A DNA stretch of 64,000 bases from positions 1,116,001 to 1,180,000 of the forward strand of contig OZ241368.1 in assembly GCA_965200525.1 (NCBI GenBank), read 5' to 3'. Below are positions 8,303 through 17,610 of the stretch, one piece after another. The notes below the pieces were generated by a model that had not been told where the DNA came from, did not search any database, and saw nothing but the letters and a program-made list of their open reading frames with translations. A program made the position numbers and the translations under genes. The DNA is from JANNPJ01 sp965200525 (GTDB taxonomy: Bacteria; Actinomycetota; Actinomycetes; Actinomycetales; Kineosporiaceae). Every line of letters starts with the position of its first letter. Position 1 is the stretch's first letter.

Positions 8303-11300
8303 GTGTCACAGTCTTCCGAGCCATCGGTCACCGAGTTCGGACCGAACGAGTGGCTGGTTGACGAGCTCTACCAGCAGTACCTGACGGACAAGAACTCCGT
8401 CGACCCTGCCTGGTGGGAGTTTTTCGCCGATTACCAGCCGGCCGACACTCCGCGTGGCCGCTCCAGCGCCCGGGTGACGGAGGCCGCCGCCCCGGCCGCG
8501 CCCGCGGCCGGCAGCCCGGCCGTCAACGGCACCGGCGCCCCGGCCGCACCGGCCGCACCGGCCGCCGCCCCGATCCAGCCGCCGCAGACGGCCATCGGCC
8601 AGACCCAGCCGACCCAGGCGACGCCGGCCAGCCTGCCCCCGGCGGCCCGGCTGCCGCGCGACGTGGTGGTGCCCACGATCGAGCCCAAGGTGGCCCGCGA
8701 GGCCGAGGTCACCCGGCTCAAGGGCCCGTCCGGCCGGGTCGCGGTGAACATGGAGGCCAGCCTGGAGGTGCCCACCGCGACCAGCGTGCGGGCCATCCCG
8801 GCCAAGCTGCTGATCGACAACCGGATCGTGATCAACAACCACCTGACCCGCTCTCGCGGGGGCAAGGTGTCGTTCACCCACCTGATCGGCTTCGCGCTGG
8901 TCGAGGCGCTCGAGCAGATGCCCGAGATGAACGCCAGCTACGCGCTCGACGACGGCAAGCCGGCGATCGTCCGGCCGGCCCACGTCAACATCGGAATCGC
9001 CGTCGACCTGGCCAAGCCGGACGGCACCCGCCAGCTGGTGGTGCCCAACGTGCGGCACTGCGAGGGAATGGACTTCGCCGAGTTCTGGGCCGCCTACGAG
9101 GACGTGATCCGCCGGACCCGCACCAACAAGGTCGGCGCCGACGACTTCGCCGGCACCACCATGAGCCTAACCAACCCGGGCACCATCGGCACGGTCCACT
9201 CCGTGCCGCGGCTGATGAAGGGCCAGGGCGCCATCATCGGCGTCGGCGCGATGGACTACCCGGCCGAGTACCAGGGCGCCTCCGAGGACACCATCGCCCG
9301 GCTCGCGGTCAGCAAAGTCATGACCCTGACCTCGACCTACGACCACCGGATCATCCAGGGCGCGCAGTCCGGCGACTTCCTCCGGATCGTGCACAGCAAG
9401 CTGCTCGGCGAGGACGGCTTCTACGACCGGGTGTTCCACGCCCTGCGGATCCCGTACGAGCCGGTCCGCTGGGTCCGCGACATCTCGGTCTCGCACGAGG
9501 ACGACATCAACAAGACGGCCCGGGTGCAGGAGCTGATCCACGCCTACCGGGTCCGCGGTCACCTGATGGCCGACACCGACCCGCTGGAGTACAAGCAGCG
9601 CCGTCACCCCGACCTCGACGTGACCACTCACGGGCTCACCCTGTGGGACCTGGAGCGCGAGGTGCCGACCGGCGGTTTCGGCGGCAAGCCGGTGATGAAG
9701 CTGCGCCGGATCCTCGGCGTGCTGCGCGACACCTACTGCCGCACCGTCGGCATCGAGTACATGCACATCCAGGACCCGGAGCAGCGCCGCTGGCTGCAGG
9801 ACCGGCTGGAGCGCCCGTACGCCAAGCCGTCCCGCGAGGAGCAACTGCGGGTGCTCGGCCGGCTGAACGCGGCCGAGGCGTTTGAGACCTTCCTGCAGAC
9901 CAAGTTCGTCGGCCAGAAGCGGTTCAGCCTGGAGGGTGGCGAGAGCGTCATCCCGCTGCTCGACGAGCTGCTGACCGCGGCCGCCCGGGCCGAGCTGGAC
10001 GAGGTCTGCATCGGCATGCCGCACCGCGGCCGGCTGAACGTGCTGGCCAACATCGCTGGCAAGAGCTACGGGCAGATCTTCCGCGAGTTCGAGGGCCAGC
10101 AGGATCCTCGCAGCGTGCAGGGCTCCGGTGACGTCAAGTACCACCTCGGCACCGAGGGCCGGTTCACCGCCTCGACCGGCGAGCAGACCCGGGTCTACCT
10201 GGCCGCCAACCCCTCCCACCTGGAGGCGGTCAACCCGGTGCTGGAGGGTGTGGTCCGGGCCAAGCAGGACCGGCTCAACCGGGGCGGTGCGTTCTTCTCG
10301 GTGCTGCCGGTGCTGATGCACGGCGACGCCGCGTTCGCCGGCCAGGGCGTGGTCACCGAGACCCTGAACCTGTCCCAGCTGCGCGGTTACCGCACCGGCG
10401 GCACCGTGCACGTGGTGGTCAACAACCAGGTCGGCTTCACCACGGCGCCGTCGTCCTCGCGGTCCTCGGTGTACTGCACCGACGCCGCCCGGATGATCCA
10501 GGCGCCGATCTTCCACGTGAACGGCGACGACCCGGAGGCCTGTGTCCGGGTGGCCCGGCTGGCCTTCGACTTCCGGATGGCGTTCGACAAGGACGTCGTC
10601 ATCGACCTGGTCTGCTACCGCCGCCGCGGGCACAACGAGGGCGACGACCCCTCGATGACCCAGCCGCTGATGTACAACCTGATCGAGGCCAAGCGCAGCG
10701 TGCGCAAGCTGTACACCGAGGGCCTGATCGGCCGCGGTGACATCAGCGTGGAGGAGGCCGAGCAGGCCCTGCGCGACTACCAGGGCCAGCTCGAGCGGGT
10801 CTTCGCCGAGACCCGCGAGACGGTCAACCACCCCCCGACCGCGTCCCGCGACGTCACCGCCGGGCTCGACTTGCCGCTGGCCCAGCAGCACGACGGCGCC
10901 AAGGCCGACCCGCCGGCCACCGCGGTCAGCACCGAGGTGCTGAAGCAGATCGGCAACGCCTACGTGTCGCCGCCCGAGGGCTTCTCCGTGCACCCGAAGC
11001 TCAAGCCCCTGCTGGAGCGGCGGGCCGCGATGGTCAGCCAGGGCGGGGTCGACTGGGGCTTCGGCGAACTGCTGGCCATCGGCTCGCTCCTGATGGAAGG
11101 CACCAACGTGCGGCTGACCGGGCAGGACACCCGGCGGGGCACGTTCACCCAGCGGCACGCCGTCCTCACCGACAAGATCACCGGCGAGGAGTGGACGCCG
11201 CTCACCCGGCTGACCGACGACCAGGGCAAGTTCTGGACCTACGACTCGCTGCTGAGCGAGTTCGCGGCGATGGGCTTCGAGTACGGCTACTCGGTGGAGC

Positions 11301-12067
11301 GGCCCGACGCCCTGGTTCTCTGGGAGGCCCAGTTCGGCGACTTCGGCAACGGCGCCCAGACCATCGTCGACGAGTTCATCTCCTCGTCGGAGCAGAAGTG
11401 GGGCCAGCGGTCGTCGGTCGTGCTGCTGCTGCCGCACGGCTACGAGGGCCAGGGCCCCGACCACTCCAGCGCCCGGATCGAGCGCTACCTACAGATGTGC
11501 GCCGAGAACAACATGACCGTGGCCCAGCCCTCCAGCCCGGCGTCGTACTTCCACCTGCTGCGCCGGCAGGCCTACGCGACGCCCCGCCGTCCGCTGATCG
11601 TCTTCACCCCGAAGTCGATGCTCCGGCTGAAGGCGGCCGCCTCGTCGGTGGAGGACTTCACCACCGGCACGTTCCAGCCGGTGATTCCCGAGCCGGAGAA
11701 CCTGTCCGGCCCGGTCGACCGGGTGCTGCTCTGCTCGGGCAAGATCTACCACGACCTGATCGCCGAGCGGGCCAAGCGGGAGGACGGCACGACCGCGATC
11801 GTCCGGCTGGAGCAGCTCTACCCGCTCGACGTGCCCGGCATCCTGGCCGCCGTCGGCCAGTACCCCGACGCCCAGCTGGTCTGGGTCCAGGACGAGCCGG
11901 CCAACCAGGGCCCGTGGCCCTCGATCGCGCTCAGCCTGCCCCAGGACCTGGGCGGCCGGCCGTTGGTGCGGGTCTCCCGGCCGGCCTCGGCCTCACCGGC
12001 CACCGGCTCGGCCAAGAAGCACGCGGTCGAGCAGACGGCCCTGATCGCCCAGGCCTTCAACCGCTGA
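8303..12067 (+). CDS. kgd: Multifunctional 2-oxoglutarate dehydrogenase E1 / succinyltransferase / 2-oxoglutarate decarboxylase
   Basis: A 1254-residue actinobacterial fusion enzyme of the TCA cycle, read from GTG at 8303. The N-terminal helix (NEWLVDELYQQYL) resembles the E1o N-terminus. An Ala/Pro-rich linker (about 55-125) follows, then an acyltransferase E2 catalytic domain with YDHRIIQG (about 346-353), then a thiamine-diphosphate E1 domain with GDAAFAGQG and VNNQVGFTT (about 674-715) and the C-terminal transketolase-like region. There is no lipoyl domain, as expected for this family, which borrows the lipoylated E2 of pyruvate dehydrogenase. Length and domain order match mycobacterial Kgd. 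The 240-bp divergent region upstream holds TTGACG-type sequence but no promoter I can assign with confidence. A strong terminator follows. Confidence 0.97.
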   Translation: MSQSSEPSVTEFGPNEWLVDELYQQYLTDKNSVDPAWWEFFADYQPADTPRGRSSARVTEAAAPAAPAAGSPAVNGTGAPAAPAAPAAAPIQPPQTAIGQTQPTQATPASLPPAARLPRDVVVPTIEPKVAREAEVTRLKGPSGRVAVNMEASLEVPTATSVRAIPAKLLIDNRIVINNHLTRSRGGKVSFTHLIGFALVEALEQMPEMNASYALDDGKPAIVRPAHVNIGIAVDLAKPDGTRQLVVPNVRHCEGMDFAEFWAAYEDVIRRTRTNKVGADDFAGTTMSLTNPGTIGTVHSVPRLMKGQGAIIGVGAMDYPAEYQGASEDTIARLAVSKVMTLTSTYDHRIIQGAQSGDFLRIVHSKLLGEDGFYDRVFHALRIPYEPVRWVRDISVSHEDDINKTARVQELIHAYRVRGHLMADTDPLEYKQRRHPDLDVTTHGLTLWDLEREVPTGGFGGKPVMKLRRILGVLRDTYCRTVGIEYMHIQDPEQRRWLQDRLERPYAKPSREEQLRVLGRLNAAEAFETFLQTKFVGQKRFSLEGGESVIPLLDELLTAAARAELDEVCIGMPHRGRLNVLANIAGKSYGQIFREFEGQQDPRSVQGSGDVKYHLGTEGRFTASTGEQTRVYLAANPSHLEAVNPVLEGVVRAKQDRLNRGGAFFSVLPVLMHGDAAFAGQGVVTETLNLSQLRGYRTGGTVHVVVNNQVGFTTAPSSSRSSVYCTDAARMIQAPIFHVNGDDPEACVRVARLAFDFRMAFDKDVVIDLVCYRRRGHNEGDDPSMTQPLMYNLIEAKRSVRKLYTEGLIGRGDISVEEAEQALRDYQGQLERVFAETRETVNHPPTASRDVTAGLDLPLAQQHDGAKADPPATAVSTEVLKQIGNAYVSPPEGFSVHPKLKPLLERRAAMVSQGGVDWGFGELLAIGSLLMEGTNVRLTGQDTRRGTFTQRHAVLTDKITGEEWTPLTRLTDDQGKFWTYDSLLSEFAAMGFEYGYSVERPDALVLWEAQFGDFGNGAQTIVDEFISSSEQKWGQRSSVVLLLPHGYEGQGPDHSSARIERYLQMCAENNMTVAQPSSPASYFHLLRRQAYATPRRPLIVFTPKSMLRLKAAASSVEDFTTGTFQPVIPEPENLSGPVDRVLLCSGKIYHDLIAERAKREDGTTAIVRLEQLYPLDVPGILAAVGQYPDAQLVWVQDEPANQGPWPSIALSLPQDLGGRPLVRVSRPASASPATGSAKKHAVEQTALIAQAFNR

Positions 12068-12091
12068 CGTCACCGCAATCGCTGAGCGACT

Positions 12092-12129
12092 CGCGCTGAC
12101 GGAGGGTCATGACCACCTCCGTCAGCGCG
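12092..12129. terminator. Hairpin terminator after kgd
   Basis: Perfect 14-bp arms at 12092-12105 (CGCGCTGACGGAGG) and 12116-12129, separated by a 10-base loop, begin 24 bp after the kgd stop codon. There is no T-tract, which is common for actinobacterial terminators. Confidence 0.7.
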
Positions 12130-12171
12130 GCGTAGCTCGATACCGCCGGTGACGTCGGCCAGAATATCGGC

Positions 12172-12363
12172 ATGTACTTCACTGACCGGGGCATCGAGGA
12201 GTTGGCGCAGCGTCGCGGCGACGACGAGGTCACCTTCTCCTGGCTGGCCGACCGGCTGCGGGAGTTCGTGGACCTGAACCCGGAGTTCGAGACCCCGGTG
12301 GAACGGCTGGCCACCTGGCTGGCCCGGCTGGACGACGATGACGACGAAGACGGGGACCTGTGA
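12172..12363 (+). CDS. DUF6104-family small protein
   Basis: A 63-residue acidic protein beginning MYFTDRGIEELAQRR and ending in an Asp/Glu-rich tail. Small proteins of this type occur next to kgd in many actinobacteria; no function is known. CAGAAT lies at 12160-12165, exactly 6 nt before the ATG, so the transcript is probably leaderless. The stop codon overlaps the GTG start of the next gene, so the two are likely co-translated. Confidence 0.85.
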   Translation: MYFTDRGIEELAQRRGDDEVTFSWLADRLREFVDLNPEFETPVERLATWLARLDDDDDEDGDL

Positions 12364-12986
12364 CCAGCATGTCCTCACGATCCGGGCCCTTGCCGGAGAT
12401 CCGGATCTGCGTGATCGGCGACGCCTTCGTGGCCGGCGTCGGCGACCCGAAAGCCCTCGGCTGGGTCGGGCGAGTCGCCGCCCGCACCCCCCAGGACGAG
12501 GTCTCGCTCAGCCTCTTCACCCTCGGTGTACCCGGCGAGACCACCGCTGACCTGGGCAGCCGCTGGTGGGAGGAAGCCTCCCGGCGGTACGGCACCGACG
12601 CCGTCGACTGCCGGCTGGTGATCGGTCTGGGCCACGCCGACATCGACAGCGGGCTGTCCATCCCGCGTTCGCGGCTGAACCTGGCCAACGTGCTCGACGA
12701 CGCCCACTCCCGCCGGCTGGCCGCCTTCGTCGTCGGACCGCCGCCCACGGTCGACTCCGAGCGCAACCGGCGGATCGAAGAGCTCTCCGACACGTTCAGC
12801 GACGTCTGCCGACGACGCGACGTTCCGTTCGTCGACACCTTCGGCCCGCTGCTGACCCACGAGGACTGGCTCACCGACCTCGCCGTCGGGAACGGGACCT
12901 ATCCGCGACAGGCCGGCTACGGGCTGATCGCGTGGCTGGTGCTGCACGGTGGTTGGCACGAATGGTTGGGCGTGGCTCGACCGTAG
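12360..12986 (+). CDS. SGNH/GDSL-fold protein with altered catalytic residues
   Basis: A 208-residue protein. GTG at 12360 overlaps the preceding stop codon; ATG at 12369 is an alternative start. The order of blocks matches SGNH hydrolases: block I at IGDAFVAGVGDP, a central ADxxxGL-like region, and a final block YPRQAGYGLIAWLVLHGGW. Block I has Ala where the nucleophilic Ser of GDS should be. Block V has NGTYP where Asp-x-x-His-Pro is expected. If aligned correctly, the whole catalytic triad is missing, and the protein is probably a binding or structural relative, not an esterase. It forms an operon with the DUF6104 gene. Confidence 0.8.
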   Translation: MTSMSSRSGPLPEIRICVIGDAFVAGVGDPKALGWVGRVAARTPQDEVSLSLFTLGVPGETTADLGSRWWEEASRRYGTDAVDCRLVIGLGHADIDSGLSIPRSRLNLANVLDDAHSRRLAAFVVGPPPTVDSERNRRIEELSDTFSDVCRRRDVPFVDTFGPLLTHEDWLTDLAVGNGTYPRQAGYGLIAWLVLHGGWHEWLGVARP

Positions 12987-13022
12987 GCTGTGGTCGCCGC
13001 GGAGGGGTGGGGCTCGGCCTGC

Positions 13023-13086
13023 ATGTGGTGATCCATGTGTGAGATCCGGGGTCTGGGCCCCCGTTTTCGTACATGGATCACCACAT
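13023..13086. repeat. Palindromic repeat family, copy 1
   Basis: Perfect 16-bp arms at 13023-13038 and 13071-13086 (ATGTGGTGATCCATGT and its complement). The core GTGATCCATG...CATGGATCAC encloses 34 bases, with an inner hairpin CGGGG/CCCCG. It lies between the convergent ends of the SGNH-fold gene and the MDR dehydrogenase. The 3' inner segment CCGTTTTCGTACAT is shared exactly with copy 3, apart from the arm base. Confidence 0.75.
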
Positions 13087-13257
13087 CCAGGCCCGGGTAC
13101 GGCGACGGCGTCCTCCGCCCGGTCGGCCCGAGCAAACGGGTCACTTGGGTGCGCCCAGGCCGCACGCACGGGCCCCAGTGGTTCAGGGCCTGGTCGAGCC
13201 GGGGCCGGCCAAGGCGATCGGCACCAGACCCAGCCGGCGGTTCGGAGAAGGAGCCGG

Positions 13258-14232
13258 TCAGTTGCCCATCGTGAAGACGATCTTGCCGATGAGGTCGCCG
13301 GTGAGCATGCGCTCGAAGCCTTTACGGGCGGCGGCGAGCGGAAGCACCTCGTCGATGGTGGGCCGGACGCCGGTGCTTAGCAGGAAACGAGTGAGCAGGG
13401 CCAGCTCGTCGCGGGTGCCCATGGTGGATCCGATGATCTTGAGTTGCAGGAAGAAGATCCGGTTCAGCTCGGTGGCCTGAGGGTTGGGGCCGGAGGTGGC
13501 GCCGGAGATGACGATGCTGCCGCCGGGTCGTAGCGAGCGGATGGAGTGGGTCCAGGTGGCGGCGCCGACCGTCTCCATCACGGCGTCGACGCGCTCGGGA
13601 AGGCGGGCGCCGGTCTCGAAGGCCTGATCGGCCCCGAGCTCGAGGGCACGGGCTCGCTTGGCCTCGTCCCGGCTGGTGACCCAGATCCGCAGACCGGCCG
13701 CGTGGCCGAGGGCGATCAGGGCGGTGGCCACTCCCCCGCCGGCGCCCTGGACCAGGACGGTCGAACCGGGCGGCAGATCGGCCTGAACGAATAGCATCCG
13801 GTAGGCGGTCAGCCAGGAGGTGGGCAGGCAGGCGGCTTCCGCCCAGCTCAGGCCAGCCGGCTTGGGCACCAGATTGCGCTTCGGAACCACCACTTCCTCG
13901 GCCAGGGTGCCCTGGTACCGCTCGGACAACAGGGACCGCTTGGGGTCGAGGGTCTCGTCACCCCGCCACTCCGGGTCGCCGATCACGGCGTGCACGATGA
14001 CCTCGTTGCCGTCGTCGTCCAGGCCGGCGCCGTCGCAGCCGAGGATCATCGGCAGTCGCTCGGCCGGCAGGCCGACCCCGCGCAGGCTCCAGAGCTCGTG
14101 ATGGTTCAGGCTGGCCGCTCGCAGGCGCACCCGGGCCCAGCCTTCGGGCACCTCGGGAGCCGGCCGCTCCCCGACGACGAGGGCGGACAGGGGGTCTTCG
14201 GGGCCGGCCGAGGCGGCGTAGGCAGCAAGCAT
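13258..14232 (-). CDS. MDR-family zinc-binding dehydrogenase / quinone oxidoreductase-like
   Basis: A 324-residue medium-chain dehydrogenase. The N-terminal GroES-like domain contains LNHHELWSLRGVG and the GCDGAG segment. The nucleotide-binding domain has the glycine motif VQGAGGGVATALIALGHAAG (about 160-180). The structural zinc-site cysteines are not evident, so it is closer to NAD(P)H:quinone or enoyl reductase-like members than to zinc alcohol dehydrogenases. The substrate is unknown. TACGGT lies 6 nt before the ATG, so the mRNA is probably leaderless. It stands alone between two hairpin elements. Confidence 0.85.
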   Translation of the reverse strand: MLAAYAASAGPEDPLSALVVGERPAPEVPEGWARVRLRAASLNHHELWSLRGVGLPAERLPMILGCDGAGLDDDGNEVIVHAVIGDPEWRGDETLDPKRSLLSERYQGTLAEEVVVPKRNLVPKPAGLSWAEAACLPTSWLTAYRMLFVQADLPPGSTVLVQGAGGGVATALIALGHAAGLRIWVTSRDEAKRARALELGADQAFETGARLPERVDAVMETVGAATWTHSIRSLRPGGSIVISGATSGPNPQATELNRIFFLQLKIIGSTMGTRDELALLTRFLLSTGVRPTIDEVLPLAAARKGFERMLTGDLIGKIVFTMGN

Positions 14233-14262
14233 GCTCCGACCGTAGCCAGCCCTGGGCCAAAC

Positions 14263-14306
14263 GCAGAAGCGGAAGGCGTGGTGGATCTCACGCCTTCCGC
14301 TTCTGC
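14263..14306. terminator. Strong hairpin terminator after the DivIVA-like gene
   Basis: Perfect 18-bp arms, GCAGAAGCGGAAGGCGTG (14263-14280) and its complement (14289-14306), with an 8-base loop. It lies about 50 bp past the minus-strand stop at 14359 and just upstream of the MDR dehydrogenase start, so it insulates the two genes. Confidence 0.8.
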
Positions 14307-14332
14307 GGCCATCCTTGCTGGTTGCCGGACGG

Positions 14333-14365
14333 TCGATCAGCGCTCGATCAACGCTCGATCAACGT
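14333..14365. repeat. Three 11-bp tandem repeats over a stop codon
   Basis: TCGATCARCGC is repeated three times with at most one change per copy, spanning the stop codon of the DivIVA-like gene (TGA at 14359-14361). This is probably slippage-derived. Confidence 0.5.
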
Positions 14366-15465
14366 CGGGCGGCGTCGCCGGTGGCGACCCGGTTGCGGTC
14401 ACGCAGGTCGATCTCGGTCGGGGCCCCGCCGCCGGGCAGGCCGGCGTCGGTGTCGAGGTTGCCGGTCAGCGTGACCGGGGACTCGCCGGGCGTCGAGTCG
14501 GACGGCGTCGAGGGGCCGGGGGCCGGGCCGGCGGCGACCTCGGCCGGGTTCTCGTCGTCCTCGTCCTCGGTAGTGTCCTGAGCCTCGACCGGGTACTCCT
14601 CGTCCTCGTCCGACTCCTCGATGTCGTCCGACTCACCAGCCGCAACCGGCTCCCCGGCCGACCCGGCCGACACGTCTGACACGTCCGACACGTCCACCGG
14701 AGCCGGGGGGTCGACCGGCGCCGGGGCGCTGCCGGGCGGGGCGAGCACGGCCTCGACCACCTGGGCCAGCGAACCGGCCGCGCCGTCCCGCTGGAGCAGG
14801 TCGGCCAGGACGTCGCGGATCTGGCCGAGCCGGAGCACGGCCTCCCCGTGGGTCGCGGTCAGGGTCTCCAGCCGCTGGTTGGAGACCTCGTTCACGGCCC
14901 CGGCCCGGCGCTGGGCGTCGTCGAGCAGCTCCTCGGCGTGCTGGATGGAGGCCATCCGCAGCCGGTCGGCCTCTTCGCGGGCGGTGCCCAGTTCCGAGGC
15001 GGCCGTCTCACGGGCCTCGGCCAGCTCCCGCTCGCCGGTCTCCCGGGCCTCGGCCAGATCACCGTCGGCCGCCAGCCGGGCCTCGGTGAGCAGTCGCTCG
15101 GCCTCGGCCTGGGAGTCGGCGTGCAGCTTGGCGATCTCCTCTTCGGCTGTGGCCCGCTCCTGGTCGGCCTCCTCGGCGGCCAGCCGGAGGATCTGCGACA
15201 GCCGGCCGCTGACCTCTTCGTGGACCGGCTTGGTCTCGGCCTGCTGGGCCCGGAACCGGGCCAGCTCGGTCTGAGCCGCCTCGGCCTCGGAGCGGGCCCG
15301 GTGAACGTCGGCCCGGGCCACGGCCAGGTGCTGTTCCAGTGTGGCCAGGAGCTGACTGCTGCGCGCCATGTACTCCATCACCTGCTGGCGATTGAAGCCA
15401 CGAACAGCAATGTCGAAGGAGTCTTCGCGGGGTGTTCCGGACGTGGCCGGCAGATTCTCGTCCAT
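14359..15465 (-). CDS. DivIVA-domain coiled-coil protein with acidic C-terminus
   Basis: Read from ATG at 15465 (368 residues), preceded by GAAGG. An in-frame extension to 15534 looks non-coding. Residues about 17-40 (DSFDIAVRGFNRQQVMEYM) match the DivIVA N-terminal membrane-curvature motif. A long Ala/Glu/Arg coiled coil follows (about 40-220), including tandem ARETGEREL-like heptads. The C-terminus has a Pro/Val-rich linker and a strongly acidic stretch (EESDEDEEYP) near residues 275-320. Such proteins localise to poles or septa and recruit cell-wall machinery. The acidic tail is unlike Wag31, so this is a secondary DivIVA-like protein, not the main polar determinant. Confidence 0.8.
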   Translation of the reverse strand: MDENLPATSGTPREDSFDIAVRGFNRQQVMEYMARSSQLLATLEQHLAVARADVHRARSEAEAAQTELARFRAQQAETKPVHEEVSGRLSQILRLAAEEADQERATAEEEIAKLHADSQAEAERLLTEARLAADGDLAEARETGERELAEARETAASELGTAREEADRLRMASIQHAEELLDDAQRRAGAVNEVSNQRLETLTATHGEAVLRLGQIRDVLADLLQRDGAAGSLAQVVEAVLAPPGSAPAPVDPPAPVDVSDVSDVSAGSAGEPVAAGESDDIEESDEDEEYPVEAQDTTEDEDDENPAEVAAGPAPGPSTPSDSTPGESPVTLTGNLDTDAGLPGGGAPTEIDLRDRNRVATGDAARR

Positions 15466-15579
15466 GAGCCTTCGGGTTGTGAGAGTCCGAATGTGACGAG
15501 TCGAACTCTCGCGCTGTTCGGTCTCCACGCGCAACCACTTCGGCGTTACGACTGAGCTCCGAGCCGCACATTGTTACTC

Positions 15580-16860
15580 TCAGTTATTGGTTATTCCCTC
15601 AGCCTGAGCGGCCGCGGCCACCGCCCTGGCCACCGCCACGACGACGCGCTCGTCGAACACGCTCGGGACCACCTCGACGGCGCTCGGTTCGCTCACGCAG
15701 CCGGCGATCGCGGCCGAGGCGGCCAGCTTCATCCCCTCGCTGATCCGGGAGGCCCGCACATCGAGAGCACCGCGGAAGATGCCCGGGAACGCGAGCACGT
15801 TGTTGATCTGATTCGGGAAATCACTGCGCCCGGTCCCGACCACTGCCGCATATCGGTGCGCGATGTCGGGATGGACCTCCGGATTCGGATTGGCGAGCGC
15901 GAACACGATCGCGCCGTCCGCCATCGAGGCGACCACCGGTTCGGGCACCGTGCCCCCCGAGACCCCGATGTAGACATCGGCCCCGGCCATCGCCCGGTCC
16001 AGTCCGCCGCGGAGCCCGCGGGGGTTGGTCCGGGCGGCCAGCTCGGCCTTGGCCCCGCTCAGATCGGTGCGGCCCGGCTCGAGAATGCCGCGACTGTCGC
16101 AGACGACGACGTCGTGCACGCCGGCCCCGAGCAGGATGCGGGCGATCGCCACGCCGGCCGCTCCGGCCCCGCCGACGCAGACCCGCAACTCGGTCAGCTG
16201 CTTGCCGACCACCAGGGTGGCGTTGCGCAGTGCGGCCAGCGCGACCACCGCCGTCCCGTGCTGGTCGTCGTGGAACACCGGCAGGTCGAGCCGCTCCTGC
16301 AGGCGGCGCTCGATGTCGAAGCAGCGCGGGGCCGAGATGTCCTCCAGGTTGATCCCGCCGAAGGTCGGCGCCAGCCGGGCCACCGTCTCGACGATCTCGT
16401 CCGGGTCGGTGGTGTCCAGGCAGATCGGCACGGCGTTGATCCCGGCGAAGTGCTTGAACAGCATCGCTTTGCCCTCCATCACCGGCAGGGCCGCGCCCGG
16501 GCCGATGTCACCCAGGCCCAGCACGGCGGTGCCGTCCGAGACCACGGCGACCGTGTTGCCGCGCCCGGTGTAGATGTCCAGCAGCCCCGGGTTGGCCGCG
16601 ATGGCCAGGCAGACGTCGGCCACCCCGGGCGTGTAGGCCAGAGCCAGGTCGGCCCGGGTCCGCAGCGGCGTGCGGCCGACCACCTCGAGCTTTCCGCCTG
16701 CGTGCAGGGCGAACACCGGCTCCTGCGGATCGGGCACCGGCAGGGCCACGCTGAAGCTGGCGTCGACGCTGCCGGCGTCGATGATCACCGCGGTGGAGCT
16801 CGCGGCGTCGTCGAGGCGGGCGGCATCGAGAGACGGGTCGGACACGGTTTCGGCGGACAC
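15580..16860 (-). CDS. NAD(P)-dependent malic enzyme
   Basis: The GTG start at 16860 is preceded by GAAGGG at a suitable distance (426 residues); a longer in-frame reading upstream lacks family character. Visible features are the malic N-terminal domain (LAYTPGVADVCLAI), the metal and substrate region FHDDQHGTAVVALAALRNA, and the dinucleotide-binding GGAGAAGVAIARILL. The enzyme oxidatively decarboxylates malate to pyruvate in the cytoplasm. The length is that of the short bacterial malic enzymes without a phosphotransacetylase tail. Cofactor preference cannot be decided from sequence alone. Confidence 0.93.
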   Translation of the reverse strand: MSAETVSDPSLDAARLDDAASSTAVIIDAGSVDASFSVALPVPDPQEPVFALHAGGKLEVVGRTPLRTRADLALAYTPGVADVCLAIAANPGLLDIYTGRGNTVAVVSDGTAVLGLGDIGPGAALPVMEGKAMLFKHFAGINAVPICLDTTDPDEIVETVARLAPTFGGINLEDISAPRCFDIERRLQERLDLPVFHDDQHGTAVVALAALRNATLVVGKQLTELRVCVGGAGAAGVAIARILLGAGVHDVVVCDSRGILEPGRTDLSGAKAELAARTNPRGLRGGLDRAMAGADVYIGVSGGTVPEPVVASMADGAIVFALANPNPEVHPDIAHRYAAVVGTGRSDFPNQINNVLAFPGIFRGALDVRASRISEGMKLAASAAIAGCVSEPSAVEVVPSVFDERVVVAVARAVAAAAQAEGITNN

Positions 16861-17184
16861 GATTGAACCCTTCGGTACGAGTGGTGACCTGGCCGGGGAA
16901 AGAGCGAACTGACGGACCGGCAAGGAATGTCGACTCGACCGGCGGGACCGGCGACGCAGATCTGCGGTCGGCGACCGGGCGGTCGCGGCCCGGCGACTCG
17001 GTGTCGTCGCTGGCCCGGGGAACGGGGGTGACCCGTGCCGCCATCGTGCCACAGACCCGGTTCCGCCACGCCGATTCAGGGGCGACGCGGGCCACGTCGC
17101 CGCCGCTTGCGCCGGGCGGCCGCCGCGGACCAGGGGCGCCGGGCCCGCTCGCGGGGGGCGCCGGGTGCGGGTTAGCGTCGGGGG
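16861..17184. other. 324-bp intergenic region between malic enzyme and sodX
   Basis: GC-rich divergent region between a minus-strand and a plus-strand gene. The only feature I can support is TAGCGT at 17173-17178, placed 6 nt before the sodX GTG. I saw no gene, strong hairpin or repeat in the rest. Confidence 0.5.
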
Positions 17185-17520
17185 GTGATCGAGCCTGCGG
17201 TGCGTCGTGGTTTCGGCGTGGTCGTCGTGCGGGGTCGTTCGATGGAGCCCACGCTGCGCGACGGGGACCGACTGCTGGTCACCTGGGGTCGGGCCCGGGC
17301 CCGACCCGGCGCGGTGGCCGTGATCAGACTGCCCGGCCGGCCACTGTCGCTCAAACGCCTGGCTTTTCGTGAGCCCGGGGGCTGGTGGGTCGAGCGGGAC
17401 AATCCGGCTGAAGGCATCGACTCCTGGCACGTCGGGGCCGTTCCGGACGACGATCTGGTCGGCGTGGCGATCTGCCGGCTGACGCCGACCCCGGGCCGGA
17501 TCGCGCGCCGTCCCCGATGA
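17185..17520 (+). CDS. sodX: Nickel-type superoxide dismutase maturation protease (S26 signal-peptidase family)
   Basis: A 111-residue protein with RGRSMEPTLRDGD, containing the catalytic Ser of type I signal peptidases, and the SLKRLA segment with the catalytic Lys. There is no evident membrane anchor, as in SodX-type proteases. It sits immediately upstream of sodN and would remove the SodN propeptide before His-Cys, a step needed for nickel binding. TAGCGT ends 6 nt before the GTG, suggesting a leaderless transcript. In Streptomyces the partner gene is usually downstream of sodN; here the order is reversed. Confidence 0.9.
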   Translation: MIEPAVRRGFGVVVVRGRSMEPTLRDGDRLLVTWGRARARPGAVAVIRLPGRPLSLKRLAFREPGGWWVERDNPAEGIDSWHVGAVPDDDLVGVAICRLTPTPGRIARRPR

Positions 17521-17610
17521 TCACCCACGAGCGGACCCGGAACGCGCGGCGCGCCCGGCCGCGGAGTAGCGTGACTGTCACAGACGTCCCCTTCGCAAAG
17601 GAGTGACTTA

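Noticed and set aside
9167..11464. Long minus-strand open frame opposite kgd
   Set aside because: Composition is typical of an antisense shadow, and kgd itself is unambiguous on the plus strand.
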